This document shows, in pieces, positions 1 through 11,617 of a stretch of DNA of 64,000 nucleotides. The stretch's first letter is position 1. Each line of letters opens with the position of its first letter. The position numbers and the translations under genes are program-made. The notes beneath the pieces are model-generated. The model saw nothing but the letters and a program-made list of their open reading frames with translations. It had not been told where the DNA came from and made no database searches. The stretch lies in assembly GCA_035771175.1 (NCBI GenBank), contig CM069606.1, forward strand, positions 30,774,816 through 30,838,815, given 5' to 3'. Source of the stretch: Paratinospora sagittata. Taxonomy: Eukaryota > Streptophyta > Magnoliopsida > Ranunculales > Menispermaceae.

Positions 1-835
1 TAAAGAAGCATTCATCATCACAAATTGAAAGAAGAAAATGAAATTAAAAAACACCTTCGATAAGTTGATCTCCTTCTTCAATCTGCAACTCTTCTTCTTC
101 ACCTCTTTTTGCCCCCTTTTCTCAACCCTCAAACCTAATCTATTCTAATCTATTCTAATTGGCTAAAAATTGCAAGATAAAAATGAAAGATCACCTAATA
201 AAAACCCTAATGTGAGCTTATATACAAGAAGGGGTCAAAAGACCAACATGGGCACAAGAAAGTTGCCAAAAAAAACCCAACAGCGCTGCGGTGCCCAATT
301 CAGTTCTTTCTCTCTTCTTGTCTTTTGCAACGACACCGCGATGCCCAAACTGTATTTTTGCACACTTTTGTGCATTTCACCTTGTATTTCTTCTTGGCTT
401 TTTTTTTTTGCTAGCTTTTGGTCCACTTCTTGAGCATGTTCTTGACCTCATTTTGACTTCAATTGTACCTCCTTAAGCTCCTTATTCACCTACAAAACAA
501 AACAAAATCAAATGTAAGTAATCTATATTAATCAAATAATAAAAATCTATATACAAGTATGTATTAACATGTAAAATGTGAAAATATTAATATGGAAATT
601 ATGCAATTGACTTTAGGAAAAATACCTAAAAATCATGATTATTTTTCTAAGCTAGCCTAATGCATTTTATTCATGAAAACACCTAAAACTAACCTATAAA
701 CTTCATAAAAATAACTAATTGGACCTAAAACACTTTATACGAACGATTAATGTAAAAATATCTAAAAACTAACTAAATGCACCTAAAAACCTATCAAATC
801 AACATGTAAACCAACAACTAAAAATCAACTTATCA
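1..835 (-). mobile_element. LTR fragment (Ty3/gypsy, Athila-like), cut by window edge
   Basis: AT-rich non-coding DNA whose right end reads TTATCA at 830-835, so on the minus strand the element starts TGATAAG. It is followed by CTTAA (836-840), which belongs to the interrupted Tat-lineage LTR, as shown by the intact copy near 13585. It shares layout with the solo LTR at 8789-10084: a TGATA start, a run of TTTTGTTTTGTAGGTG on the minus strand, and a block naming 'gcgctgcggtgcc'-like and 'gcgacaccgcgatgcc'-like repeats. The far end and left target duplication lie outside the window, so whether it is a solo LTR or part of a full element cannot be decided. Short ORFs here are chance frames. Confidence 0.5.
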
Positions 836-885
836 CTTAACCATGGATTTATCATATTTTTGGTTTAATATTTTATGGTTCAACA
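836..885 (-). repeat. Remnant of Tat element 3' LTR
   Basis: This 50-bp stretch aligns with the last bases of the 5' LTR (13585-13634): CTTAACCATGGATTTA, then GGTTTAATATTTTA, ending GGTTCAACA here and GGTCCAACA there. On the minus strand it is the first 50 bp of the LTR, beginning TGTTGAACC. The rest of the LTR is displaced off-window by the LTR at 1-835. Confidence 0.8.
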
Positions 886-901
886 TCTACCCCCCATGCT
901 C
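886..901 (-). other. Polypurine tract of Tat element
   Basis: The minus strand reads GAGCATGGGGGGTAGA immediately before the LTR start TGTTGAACC, the expected plus-strand priming site. The stretch from here to 1223 is otherwise AT-rich and I see no gene in it. Confidence 0.75.
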
Positions 902-1759
902 TGACTAATTGATAGTTGGTCGAAGCCAAATCAATCTCAATCAAGTATTATTAGTGCCCCAAGTTATTAATTGGAGCCACTTGGCTCAGTGCTTTCTCTA
1001 TTTGTTTTTTAGTGGAAACACCACTTAGCAAATGGGTACTAAATAATTGTTATATTTGGAAATCTAATTTGTCATGTCGTTGTTAGTGCTTTTAATTTCA
1101 CCTTTGTCAAGATAATCAACCGTGACATGTTCAACCACACTTGCATTTCTACATTTTCCTCATTTAACCAAAATGACGAAGGGATAAGGGCGCATTTCTA
1201 AGATACGGTTTTGATCTAGTAAGATGGATTCGTTCAGGGGCAAAGAAGGAACTAGTGTCAATCCCAGTACTGACTTGCCTATGACCACTACTAAACCAAG
1301 TTTTTCTTTTAAGGAGGCTAGGAAAGGGAAATTGACTCAACGGCCCCCCAGAGTAAAACGTTCTCGTAAGGGTCCTAAGGTTGGTTCTTCCTCTGTGGTG
1401 GTCAGATCATCTAGTAAGGTCGATGTAGTTAAACCTTCCAATAAGGAAGATGACATGAAATCTCGGCTTGGTTTTACTGCGCTGGATTATAATGATCACA
1501 TAATCGACATTCGCGAAGCTAAGGTGGAAAAATATTTATCTATGTCTTCTGAGGAACGCTCGCTTAAAGCTTTGTCCCAGCTTTCCATGGTAATTATTTT
1601 ATTTTACTTTATTTATCTATTTTTTGAACTAAGATTTTTTTTTCTTTTTTTCTTGGGAGCTTTTATACACCACACCCTATCCTTGGAGCTAAGAAATTTA
1701 TCACATCTTAAGCAGAGGATTATCTATCTCGAAAAATAGGTAGAAACTCTGGCTGAACA

Positions 1760-1955
1760 TGTCACGACGCCCCTGACGTAGGCTGACGTCATGACCGGCA
1801 TAATGTATTATACACTGTACATACACATATACAGTATACAATACACTGTCAGCCTCAACAGACATTCACAATACTTTCCAAAATTTATAGAAATTTCGGC
1901 GGCATTTCCCCATATAATGGACATTTCACAAAACCTGATATACCACAAATCAAAT

Positions 1956-2001
<46 letters not shown>

Positions 2002-4460
2002 CATCCCATTCATTTCATTCCATCATCACAAGCATTGTATAACTAAAATATTTAACTATAATTTACATTACCACACAACCCATCTAGGTGATATTATAAA
2101 TATAGTATGTGATAATGATACTTATCAAAATAAATAAAAGTAACTCATATCCTCCAATGCAGACATACATATATCAGACGAATGCAATCACGTGATTATC
2201 TCTCACAGATTTTTCTTTTTCCCTTCGACTCGATACCTGAAATATTAGAGGAAATAGAGTGAGCAATCAACAGCTCGGTGAATATATTTCTTGATATGGC
2301 AATTATATGCATTTAGGAAAATATGGAATTTAAAATCATTTCAAACAATTATTAAACACATGCTTCATTCAACGCATATATTATATATGTCAACAACATA
2401 AATTTCATGAGTTTTCAAGAAAAGAATGCATTCTTTTCCACGAAATCCACAATCTCCCTCCTTCAAGGCAAGAGAGCGGGTCTAACCTTTGTATGGTCGT
2501 TACAAGGTAGCCACAGCCTCTCATTACCCAATTCACAGTCATTTCAAAGATCTTCAATCCTTGTTAGGACGGGCCTACTGACAATGAGGTTATGCATAAC
2601 ACTCATCCGGGTCTAATTCCTAACGAAATGACACCAACTTGCCTTTGCAAGTCTCACATACTCCAATGCTAAAAAGAAATCATTTATGAATGCAAATTAA
2701 AACACAATGCAACATTATATGCATAACATATTTACATTCAACATTTCATATATTTAAAATGCCATACAAGAACAAAAATCTAGAAAATATACTCACAGTA
2801 CAGGATTTTTCAACTTAAACCCAATCATCGTCACTTTCGAGTCCAGCTCCAATTTAAATCCAACTAACTTAACATGTCACAACCACTCCATAATTCAATT
2901 TCATTTATTCATATCTATTTACATATTTAATTTCTCAACTCACTTTAAATCACCAATAATAATGATCAACCTTAAAAATATTATACACATTCTGTGATTT
3001 GAAATTCCAACTCAATTTAGGACTCATAAGTAGTTGAAGAAACTACTATCTCGTTTCCGCGTCAATCTAGATATTTCCACAAGAAAAAATAGTGAAAATA
3101 AAGTTCCAATTCATATTTTCACTAATTCTCAGTTTATTTTTCTACTGGAACATATATCAATTTCATTAAAAATCTAGAACATTCCTAAAATTATTCTGTT
3201 CACATCGACACGTGTAAAATCAGTCATTCTACCATTTTACTACCTTCAACAGGTATTTTACTAAGATTTTACACGTTCGCAGAGGCATCCAAAGTCAATT
3301 TTACTCACAAAAATCATATATTTAGCTATTAAAAATATCAAATCATATCCAAAAATCACGATCTTAGTATCGAAACGTTCGTAATTCAGTTCTTTACAAT
3401 TCTATGATCTCAAACCGGAGTTTCACTGGAGTCTAATTCCATTTTATTCACCGGATATAATCACAGTACTATTCATGGTACTGTTCACGTCGTCACTATT
3501 CATTAGAAATATGTAATGTTTTACTAAAATTGTCAAACGGTCTCCAAAAATGATGAAATTAGCATCGATGGACTAGCAACAGTTCATTCTACCCTTCTAT
3601 AGCCTTAAACTGGAGTTTCATCGGGTTTTAAATGATTCAAAAGGTTTCCAATATAAACTCTAACTTCCAACAAACTTCCAACAGCCATAAAAATTCCAAA
3701 TGAATAAATAAATGAAATCGAACCACATATTCGAGGCTCCTACAGTCTAGGGAGTGTTTTTTCACCTTTCGAACAAATTTTCATCCAAGTTGGGTAAAAA
3801 CCCCAATTTTGAAAACATTGTAAAACAACTCCCATAGCTAAAATTACTCTGCTAAAATCGTTACATCTAGCTTAGATATTAATTTCACGAATAAATAGAG
3901 TGAAAATCACTTACAGCGAGTCCCGATTTGACACGAATCTCGCGTTTCTCCCTTTGTTCTTTTTTCTTTCTTCTCGGTTCTTCTTCTTCTCTTTCTCTCT
4001 GCAACTTCTTTCTTTCTTTTTATTTTGATTTCAACGTTAGAGATATGGATTATAAATGAGAGAGAGATTTTTTTTTATATATGTTAGTTTGCTTATTTGA
4101 GAAGCAACTTAAAAGATGAGCATGTATTATTTTATGATTCCATGCTCTTAGACCCATCTAGCTACCCAACTTAATATTAACTTTCATGCCTTAAATCATA
4201 CTATTCATTAATTCATTACATCATACTCCAATCCATATATTTTCAATCCCATAAATTAATCAATTTAATTCAACTTCATTTTTAAATTGTAAGCACCCAT
4301 ATAGGATGATCCCATATGTATCATCTTTATTTCATAATTTTATTTATTTACTAATCATACACGCGTATATTTGGCTCCTACATATAAAATACGTGTATTA
4401 TACATCTCGATATACTCATAATTCAATGTATGTATTTAATTAAAATTACGGGGTGTTACA
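1760..4460 (-). mobile_element. Solo LTR, TGTAACACCCC family (copy 1)
   Basis: On the minus strand it begins TGTAACACCCCGTAATT and ends GGGGCGTCGTGACA, that is TG...CA. It is 2701 bp, flanked by GAACA (1755-1759) and GAAAA (4461-4465), a 5-bp target duplication with one mismatch. The coding frame of the interrupted ORF continues across. It is an inverted relative of 46903-49740: same ends, same GACGTCATGACCGGCA stretch, same hairpin motif near 2259-2280. No coding domain lies inside, so a solo LTR is the simplest reading. The hairpin suggests a Tekay-type source. Confidence 0.8.
1959..1999. repeat. (AT)n microsatellite
   Basis: About 20 uninterrupted AT dinucleotides within solo LTR copy 1. 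Confidence 0.95.
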
Positions 4461-5806
4461 GAAAAAGTTAATGATAGGGACAATAAAATAGCGTTTACGA
4501 AATATTTGATGCGGTCTCTAATTGATGAAAATGAGAGATTACACCAAGAGGTCATCGTTCTTCACCAGAAAACTAGTGATTTACAGCAGGAGATTACAAA
4601 TTCACGACAAGAAAATCTTGCCCTACTGGAAGAGGTTGTTGGTCTAGGGGATTCTTTTGACCGCATGTTGGAAGAGAATACAGAGCTTTGCAAGGAGCGG
4701 GATCAACTTTTGAGCCAACTAGCTTCAGACTCTAGAGGCAAATTGGACGACTAGAACTTCTTTTTTTATCAATAAACATGTATTAAAAACATATTTATTC
4801 ATATAAATGTAAACTTTATACTCGGTCATAACTATACACTACCGTTATGGGCAGTCCAGATTCCCAGAGCCCATACCAAAAATAGTCGAATATCCATTCA
4901 GGATAATTTTGTCTAAATACATGTTGTACGACGACTCTGATAGTCGGTCTTCCGATCATGGCCCAGAGCACCAACAATGTGCTTGTTTGTCCCTATGTCC
5001 AACCCCAAGCGTACATCTTGTGGAATTCCATAACAGTATTCCTTCATCATCTAAAATTCGTCTTTCCATTCCATGATCATACATATTATCTATAAGAGTG
5101 TTTATTAGGGAGCCTATCACCATTTGATCCATTACTATTCTAGCAAACATGTCTTTCGAACATGATTGGCGGAGATCATCTTTCGTTCCTCAAATATCAG
5201 ATCGGTTTTGTGTCATTGCCTACACGAGCTTCCCCTTTTTGCTTTGAGATGCAAAATGAGGGACGCTAGAGTCATTTTTAAAGCTTTTAAGTTGGTTCAC
5301 TATTTCTAATTGAATAGGATTAGGGTTACCTTATTTTTGGCCACTTGTCGACTTTCTCGAATTCTCCTACCAGTTGTTAATAAATTATAATTTGTTGTTA
5401 TTCCACGCGTGACCGCACCACAGGTGTGAGCTATCCATTATTATTAGTGGAGAATAATTGCATCTTTTTTATACGGTTTGGGGCCATAGTGTTTGCCATT
5501 ATAGCTACTAATGTGAGCCATAATCATGACTCATTAACTATTCTCCACTTGGCTCGTAATATTAAGTGTATATGAGCATAAGTGAGCATTAACTTGCTAG
5601 TGTGAGGGGGTGATACCATTTGGTAGGTGCCGAGCTCGTGAAGGTGTCAAACTCTATTGTGTACAAGTAGTCTTTTTTTTATTAAATTATTTACTTATCA
5701 AACCAATCAATGTAGTCCTTTGCTAGGTCGGTGAGCTAGGGGGGACTAGTTAGTCCTCTTTTGACTTATCGGTATGGATTGCCCAACTATAGGGCTATGC
5801 CCCCTT

Positions 5807-5893
5807 CCCGGTGATAGGTTAAGACCTATCCTAAGGCATGTACTATAAACCTTATAGTACATGCCTTGGGATGGGTTCTAACCTATCACCGGG
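5807..5893. repeat. Near-perfect 42-bp inverted repeat (hairpin)
   Basis: The left arm 5807-5848 (starting CCCGGTGATAGGTTAAGACC) pairs with the right arm 5852-5893 (ending AACCTATCACCGGG) across a 3-base loop. I count 38 of 42 paired positions. RNA from either strand would fold into a long stem. Confidence 0.9.
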
Positions 5894-5913
5894 TGGGAGG
5901 TTTATAACCTCCT

Positions 5914-6013
5914 TCCCAGTGATAGGTTAAGACCTACCCCAAGGCATGTACTATAAGGTTTATAACCTCATTCCCGGTGATAGATTAAGTCCTACCCCAA
6001 GGTACTATAGGGT
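5914..6013. repeat. Two further direct copies of the hairpin arm
   Basis: The units starting CCCAGTGATAGGTTAAGACC (about 5914) and CCCGGTGATAGATTAAGTCC (about 5973) repeat the left arm of the hairpin in direct orientation, each followed by ACCCCAAGG and TACTATA. With the hairpin this makes three direct copies and one inverted copy in about 210 bp. Confidence 0.85.
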
Positions 6014-6180
6014 CAATAGATCCGCTTCCCGGCAGCCGAGGTTAAATCACCAAGGTGGTTGTAGAATTGTAGTCAACTTTGCTGTGTTGAACTTTTTTGG
6101 GGAAAGTGACAAACAAAACGCTCTATTCCATTCATCATAGTAGAATTTCTCGGGCCACCCGCCCTTTACATATTCTTTTT

Positions 6181-7431
6181 CACTGGTAATACAACTTCGG
6201 GTGCTCAGCATTCCAGGGCTTCAGTATTCTTCTTTCATCTAAGTCTTTCAACTCGTACACCCCCGACCTTAAGGTCAAAGTAACCTTATAAGGCCCTTCC
6301 CAATTAAGACCAAAGGCTCCAGCCCCAGGTTCCCCAGTGTTTACTATGACTTTTCGCAACACTAGGTCTTCGACCTTGAATGATCTAGGTCGAATCTTTG
6401 CATCGTAATATTGGGCAATGCGTTGTTGGTAGGTTGTAGCTCGGAGCCGAGCTACTTCTCTTTTTTCTTCCAGCAAATCGAGGTCCAATCCTTGGGCTTT
6501 TGAGTTTGGATTTTCGTCGAAGTGCGTTGTTCAAAGGGTGGGTATGCCAACCTCCACTGGAATCACTGCTTCCATTCTAAAAGCTAGGGTGAATTGGGTT
6601 TCTCTGGTGGTCGTTCTCTCAGTGGTTTGATATGACCACAATACTTGGGGTAGATCATCTGCCCAAGTATCCCTTTTTGCTTCCAATCTGGCCTTAAGGG
6701 TGTGCTTGATGATTTTGTTCACTCCTTCGACTTGCCCATTAGCTTGTGGATGAGCTGGAGACAAAAAGAAGTTTTTATACCAAAGTCAGAGTGAAACGAG
6801 CTGAAGCTGGGGTTGTCGAACTATTTCCCGTTATCTGTGATGATAGCATGGGGTATTGCAAGACAAACAATTGACTCCATATAAACCTCGTAATCTTTTG
6901 TTCAGTTATTTGGGTCAGCGCCTCAACCTCTGCCCATTTTGTGAAGTAGTCGACAGTCACAACCGCGAACTTTACTTGCCCTCTACAAAATGGTAGGGGG
7001 CTATGATGTCTACCCCCCACTAAGCAAATGGCCACGGGCTTCGAACAGGAGTTAAGTTCTCTGGAGGTGCGTGAGTTGTTACCCCTTGACGCTGACAACT
7101 GTCACATCTTCGAGCTAACTCAATAGCATCCTAGGGCATTGTTGGCCAGAAGTAGCCTTGTCGTAGGACTTTGTGAGCCAAACTTCTTCCCTCGCAATGG
7201 TTTCCACACACGCCGGAGTGGATATCTTTGAGCTCGTTCTTCCCTTAGACATTTCAAATAGGGCAGGGTGAACCCCCACTTGTAGAGTTGCCCGTCGATG
7301 ATCACATATCGAGTTGTCTGTCTTTGCACCCTCCGGGCTTTGTTCTTGTCGTCTAGGAGTTTGTCGTATAACAAGTAGTCTACGACCTCATCTATCCAAG
7401 ATTTGGCCTTCTCGATACACCCCAAGTGTAC
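6181..7431 (-). pseudogene. Tat element integrase
   Basis: Reading on the minus strand from about 7431 down. A [12 protein letters not shown] zinc-binding start precedes RRCDSCQRQG, giving the His/Cys pairs of the integrase N-terminal domain. The catalytic core follows with WGVDII around the first Asp. The third catalytic residue lies in HPQANGQVEGVNKIIKHTLK near 6700-6760. The C-terminal part (6181-6488) runs LRATTYQQRIAQYYDAKI to HPKLYYQ and ends at a stop near 6180. At least four reading-frame breaks or stops lie between 6530 and 7120. It would insert element cDNA into the genome but cannot be made as one protein here. Confidence 0.8.
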
Positions 7432-7880
7432 CTCAGTTGAGATGGTTTTGATGGGAGGAATTCCACTGGAACTTGTCCCACTAGCTCTGCGTCTGAAGAA
7501 GATGCTAGTTTTGATAAAGCATCACCCAATGAGTTATCTGTTCTAGGGATCTGGATCACTTCGAACTTTACGAATCTTGCTAGCATTTCTCGTATTGCTA
7601 AAAGGTAAGCTTGCATTCTTGTATCCTTGGCGGTGTATTCCATGGTGACATAGCCAGTGATGAGCTATGAGTCACTGCAAATCTGGAGGTTCTTGGCTCC
7701 CCACTTTTCTACTGTTCTTAGGCCGACATGGATACTTTTATACTCTACTTCGTTGTTAAAAGTAGGAAAGCTGAAACGAACAGCACAGAGATACTTGTCT
7801 CCTTCAGGGTAAATTAGGGTTATTCCTGCCTCAGAGCCTTGCTTACAAGTCGATCCATCTACATACAACTTCCAAAGTAC
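7432..7880 (-). pseudogene. Archaeal-type RNase H (second RNase H) of Tat element
   Basis: The minus strand reads LYVDGSTCKQGSEAG near 7865, FNNEVEYKSIHVGL, LQICSDS, then IPRTDNSLGDALSKLAS near 7510-7560. These are the Asp, Glu, Asp, Asp positions of the aRNH fold; the usual 'AD' before LSKLAS is 'GD', which keeps the Asp. A stop (TAG) follows CSDS. A second RNase H after the Ty3-type one is the hallmark that places this element in the Tat group. Confidence 0.8.
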
Positions 7881-7989
7881 CTCATTTGTCGGACTGGTTC
7901 TTTGATGATTCAGTTGTGAGGGCGAGAATTTATCAATGAAATCAGCAAGGGCCTGGCCTTTGATGGCGCTTCTAGGGCAGTATTCAATG

Positions 7990-10640
7990 TCGAATTCCCC
8001 GAGTTCAATTTCCCACTTGGTTAGTCATCTTGATGTCTCCGGCTTTCTTACTACTAATTTAAGACGGTGTTGGGTGAGCACCACAATGGTATAGGCCTGG
8101 AAGTAAGGCCGCAACTTCATAGCTAAAGTTATAATTGCTAGGGCCAGTTTCTCAATCTCTGAATATCTAGTTTTCGCGTCCAGTAAAGACTTGTTGACGT
8201 AGTACACTGGCTTTTGCCCCCGGCTTCCTCTTTCACAAGTGCTGAGCTTATTGCTGCCCCTGAAACAGACAAGTACAAAAACAACTTTTCTCCTAGGGTA
8301 GGCTTTGAGAGAAGAGGTGCATTACTGAGGTAGTTTTTCAGTGCCACAAAGGCTTTCTTGCATTATTCTTCCCATACTGCCTACCCAGATTTTAGTAATT
8401 TAAAGAAAGGTAATCACTTATCAGTGGATTTGGAAATGAACCTGTTGAGGGCGGCAATGCACCCACTGAGTCTCTGTAGGTCCTCCAACTTTAACGGGGC
8501 CTTCATATCTAGGATCGTTTGTATTTTGTTTGGATTAGCTTCAATCCCTCGCTGGCTAATCATGAAGCCTAGGAATTTTCCAGAGCCGACCCCAAAGACG
8601 CACTTGTCGAGATTGAGTCACATTCGATATTCTCGTAAGACGGAGAAGACATCCCTGAGGTTAGTAGGGTGATTTTTCGAACTGCGACTCTTGACCAGCA
8701 TGTCATCCACATAAGCTTCAATTGTGTGGCCGAGCTTGTCTGCAAACATTCGGTTGACAAGCCTCTGGTAAGTGGGCCCGACATTTTTGTTGACTGAAAC
8801 CACAACTGTACGGAGACAAAATAGTAGTAATAACCAATAAAGATCGAGTTGTCGTCCTCTGGGATTGCACACCTCACCAATTACCATGTTCACTAATTTC
8901 TAATTTTATCTAGTGATCAAATTATAGAAATTCAAGTATTTAAATAAAAAATAATTCTAATCAAACGAATAACTATGGAAAGAAATCAATATATATATGA
9001 AAATCTAGAGAATCAACTTCACCTAACCTTCAATTATGTAATTTAGACATGCTTATTATCAAATCAATTTCCTAGTCTATAAGTCAAAATCTTCACATCT
9101 CTAATTCCCTTTCTCGAGTACCGAATTAGAACGTATCATTAAAAATAGGATTTGATCTCTCGATAAAACCCTAATCCCTAACAACCCATTAAACTTCGTG
9201 ATTTTCCTACAACTTCATGAAATCTACACCATCTTCATGTCATAATCTCCTATTTCCAACCTAGAGTGCCGCTTTCCAAGTCTAAACTCATTCAATTTGT
9301 GATCAAGAAACCAAAAGCATTAAGCATATGAAATTATGAATAAACTATAGACATTTCATTGGTAATAAAATAAATCTAAAATTAAACTATAATCTTCAAG
9401 TTAGGATCCATCTTCTCTCTAGAACAATAGATTAGTTCATAGCTTGAATGAAAATAGCACAAGACACAGAGAAAAACTTATAAGTAAACATAAATAGCAA
9501 ACTAGACAATCTGGAACTTGAATCTTCTTTCGAATCTTCGCCTTCCTTTCTCCTAGCTGAGTTGTTCTCTTCTCCCGTCTGTTCTTCCTTCAAAACCCTA
9601 AAGTTTGATATATTATATCCTCCCTAAGTCGTCCAAAATCCACTTAGAAAGTCTAGAAAATCGTCCAAGTTGCAAAATCGCAACTTGGACCTCAGTTAGC
9701 CTTGCGACACTGCACCCTCTAGCGTCACGGCACCCAGAACCTTGAATATTGCGTTGGTTTTGTGGACTTAGTCAAATTTCCACTCATATCTACTTGGGTT
9801 CTTCATGTTTCTCCTTTGCACTTTCTTGTACATATCTTTATCATCCAAAGCCATGACTAATGCATTCAAACACCTACAAAACAAAACAAAGCAAGTTAAT
9901 AACACATTTAAATATAAATTAAATCAAATTATAAACTAATAAACTAAAATAGTGAATAAAAACCCAATTTATTCCTAAACTAATAAATGTATTAAAACTA
10001 ACACAAACCTATCAAACTAATGCATGAAATGTCCTAAAACACACCTAAACATACTCTAAAACCTATCTAAATATGCAGCTATCAATTTTTCAAACCGAAT
10101 GGCATCACCTTATAACAGTACAATCCACGATCTGCGATGAATGTCGTTTTCTCCTAGTCAGTTGAATGCATTCTATTCGTGTTGTACCAGAAGTAAGCAT
10201 CCATGAAGCAAAGCAGTTCATGGCCCACCGTGGCGTAAACTAGTTTGTCTACCCTAGGAAGCCGGAAGCTATCTTTCGAACAGGCTTTGTTGAGGTTGGT
10301 AAATTCTACACATGTTCTCCACTTTCCATTTGGCTTCTTCACCAACACTACGTTGTCTAGCCAATCAGGGTACATAGCTTCTTTTATGAAATCGACCTTG
10401 ATTAACCTATCGACTTCTTATTTTAGGACGTGGGCTCTTTCGGGTCTCAATGTCCTTTTCTGCAGTACGGGCTTAAAGCTCTGGTCTACATTCAGCCTGT
10501 TCACAATTACGTCAATTCCAATACCTGGCATGTCTGCATGGGACCATGCAAAAATATCTTGATGTTCCACCAGGAGGTTGACTAACTCTTTAGCGAGTTT
10601 TGGTTCTAGTTACCCCCCAATCCTTACCTTCTTTGTGGGA
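7990..10640 (-). pseudogene. Tat element reverse transcriptase and first RNase H, split by a solo LTR
   Basis: RT starts on the minus strand near 10640. It shows YPDWLDNVVLVKKPNGKW near 10370, then a TFIADRGLYCYKVMPFGLKN-type stretch up to 10086. After the 1296-bp insertion the same frame resumes at about 8785 with GPTYQRLVNRMF and the active site AYVDDMLVKS near 8700. The thumb and RNase H follow down to about 7990 (KNYLSNAPLLSKP near 8330, then YYVNKSLLDAKTRYSEIEKL). Several stops are present: after MHSTD, after LREYRM and within the RNase H. The catalytic YVDD is intact, but the gene is inactive. Confidence 0.85.
8789..10084 (-). mobile_element. Athila-like solo LTR inside the Tat RT gene
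   Basis: The RT coding frame is interrupted between Lys-Asn and Val-Gly-Pro. ATTTTT occurs on both sides (8783-8788 and 10085-10090), giving a 5- to 6-bp target duplication. On the minus strand the insert begins TGATAGCTGCAT and ends near CAGTCAAC; the exact 3' edge is uncertain by two bases. The CAATCCCAGAGGACGACAAC block near 8860 and the GCGACACTGCACC/GCGTCACGGCACC block near 9710 recall Athila-type LTR ends. No internal coding domain is seen, so it is called a solo LTR. Confidence 0.7.
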
Positions 10641-10851
10641 TCTGTTCCTAGCAGTATCTTCTTCCATTCTCCTTATGAAGCTTTTATGTTGTTGCTTCTC
10701 TCTCGTGGATCGAGGTCATTAAGAAGTTACCGCTCCTGTTTAGCGAATGTAGAGCCCTCATTTTTTTTAGGGTTGGATTCTTCCCCTATGATTTGGAAGT
10801 TCTCCTTTCTTTTTCTTTTTATCACCACTGCATAACACTCATGTGCTCGCT

Positions 10852-11250
10852 CTAACTACCATAGACTACGCCAACTCCTTCTTCGGTGGGAAATTTCATA
10901 GCTTGATGGTAAGTTGAGACGATGGCTCTAAGTTGGTCTAATAACGGCCTGCCCACCACTGCATTGTAAGGCGATGCACATTTTATTACGAGGAAGTCAA
11001 CCATTATTGTGACCTTTTGGCCGGCGTCTCCTGCCATTACTGGTAGCATGATTCTTCCTCAGGCATTAGGCCCACCCCTGTAAAGCCTATCATGGGTGTG
11101 AGCACTGGCATTAGCGGGTTGGCATTGAGCCCCATTTGCTCAAATGCAGACTAGTTCAAGATGTCGGCGGAACTTCCGTTATCCACCAGTATTCGGTGCA
11201 CTTTGTAATTCACCACATTCATGGTTACTACTAAGGCATCAGTATGGGGA
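10852..11250 (-). pseudogene. Tat element protease
   Basis: The active-site block VDNGSSADIL is read on the minus strand around 11160-11195, in the D-N/T-G-S form used by this lineage, followed by an in-frame TAG and then SAFEQMGLNANPL. The C-terminal half (10852-11049) has SPYNAVVGRPLLDQL and STYHQAMKFPTEEGVG, a block typical of Tat proteases, and ends at a stop. It would cut the Gag-Pol precursor. Confidence 0.8.
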
Positions 11251-11617
11251 TGGTGCACATGTCTCACCTCTGTTGTTGTTTGTTATCCTTTTTTGGGCTC
11301 GGTATGTTTCACATATCCCCTAAGATACCCCTTTGGATGAAGGTTTCAATTTCCTCCTTAAGATCAAAACACTAGGACGTGTCATGATCGTGGTCTCTGT
11401 GATATCGGCAATACTATCTTCGATCTTTTTGTTCCGCCGAGGTCTGAGTCTTTCAGGGCCATCTCACGAAATTCTTCTATTGGATCTCAAGTAAAACTTG
11501 CACTCTAGACATGTTCAAATGCGTATAATTGCCAAATTTGCTTATCAGCACATGATTGTTACAATCATTTTGATCCATTGATGCTCTTTTTTCCTTATGT
11601 CCTTCCCTTTGCCTTTG

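Larger units (their letters stand above)
1224..4754 (+). pseudogene. Extra antisense coding region of the Tat element (coiled coil), split by a solo LTR
   Basis: A coding region opposite to gag-pol, lying between integrase and the 3' LTR. The first part (ATG 1224 to about 1588) is basic and Ser/Lys-rich, with a cluster near residues 35-50 (RPPRVKRSRKGPK). A GT after 1588 and an AG near 1688 suggest a short T-rich intron, after which ELRNLSHLKQRIIYLEK leads to a TAG. The frame stops at the LTR inserted at 1760 and resumes at 4461 as a heptad-rich segment (MRSLIDENERLHQEVIVLHQ and on), ending at TAG 4752-4754. I do not recognise the family. Position and antisense orientation match the extra ORFs reported for Tat/Grande elements, whose role is unknown. 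The TAG and the LTR make this copy non-functional. Confidence 0.6.
4755..6179. other. Non-coding spacer between integrase and the antisense ORF
   Basis: No coding domain is visible on either strand. The stretch includes simple AT-rich DNA and, at 5800-6030, a cluster of direct and inverted repeats. A long region without a domain between pol and the 3' LTR is usual in Tat-lineage elements. Confidence 0.6.

Noticed and set aside
8358..8672. Plus-strand ORFs over the Tat pol (also 10245-10835 and 12268-12504)
   Set aside because: All are antisense shadows of RT, protease and Gag on the minus strand.
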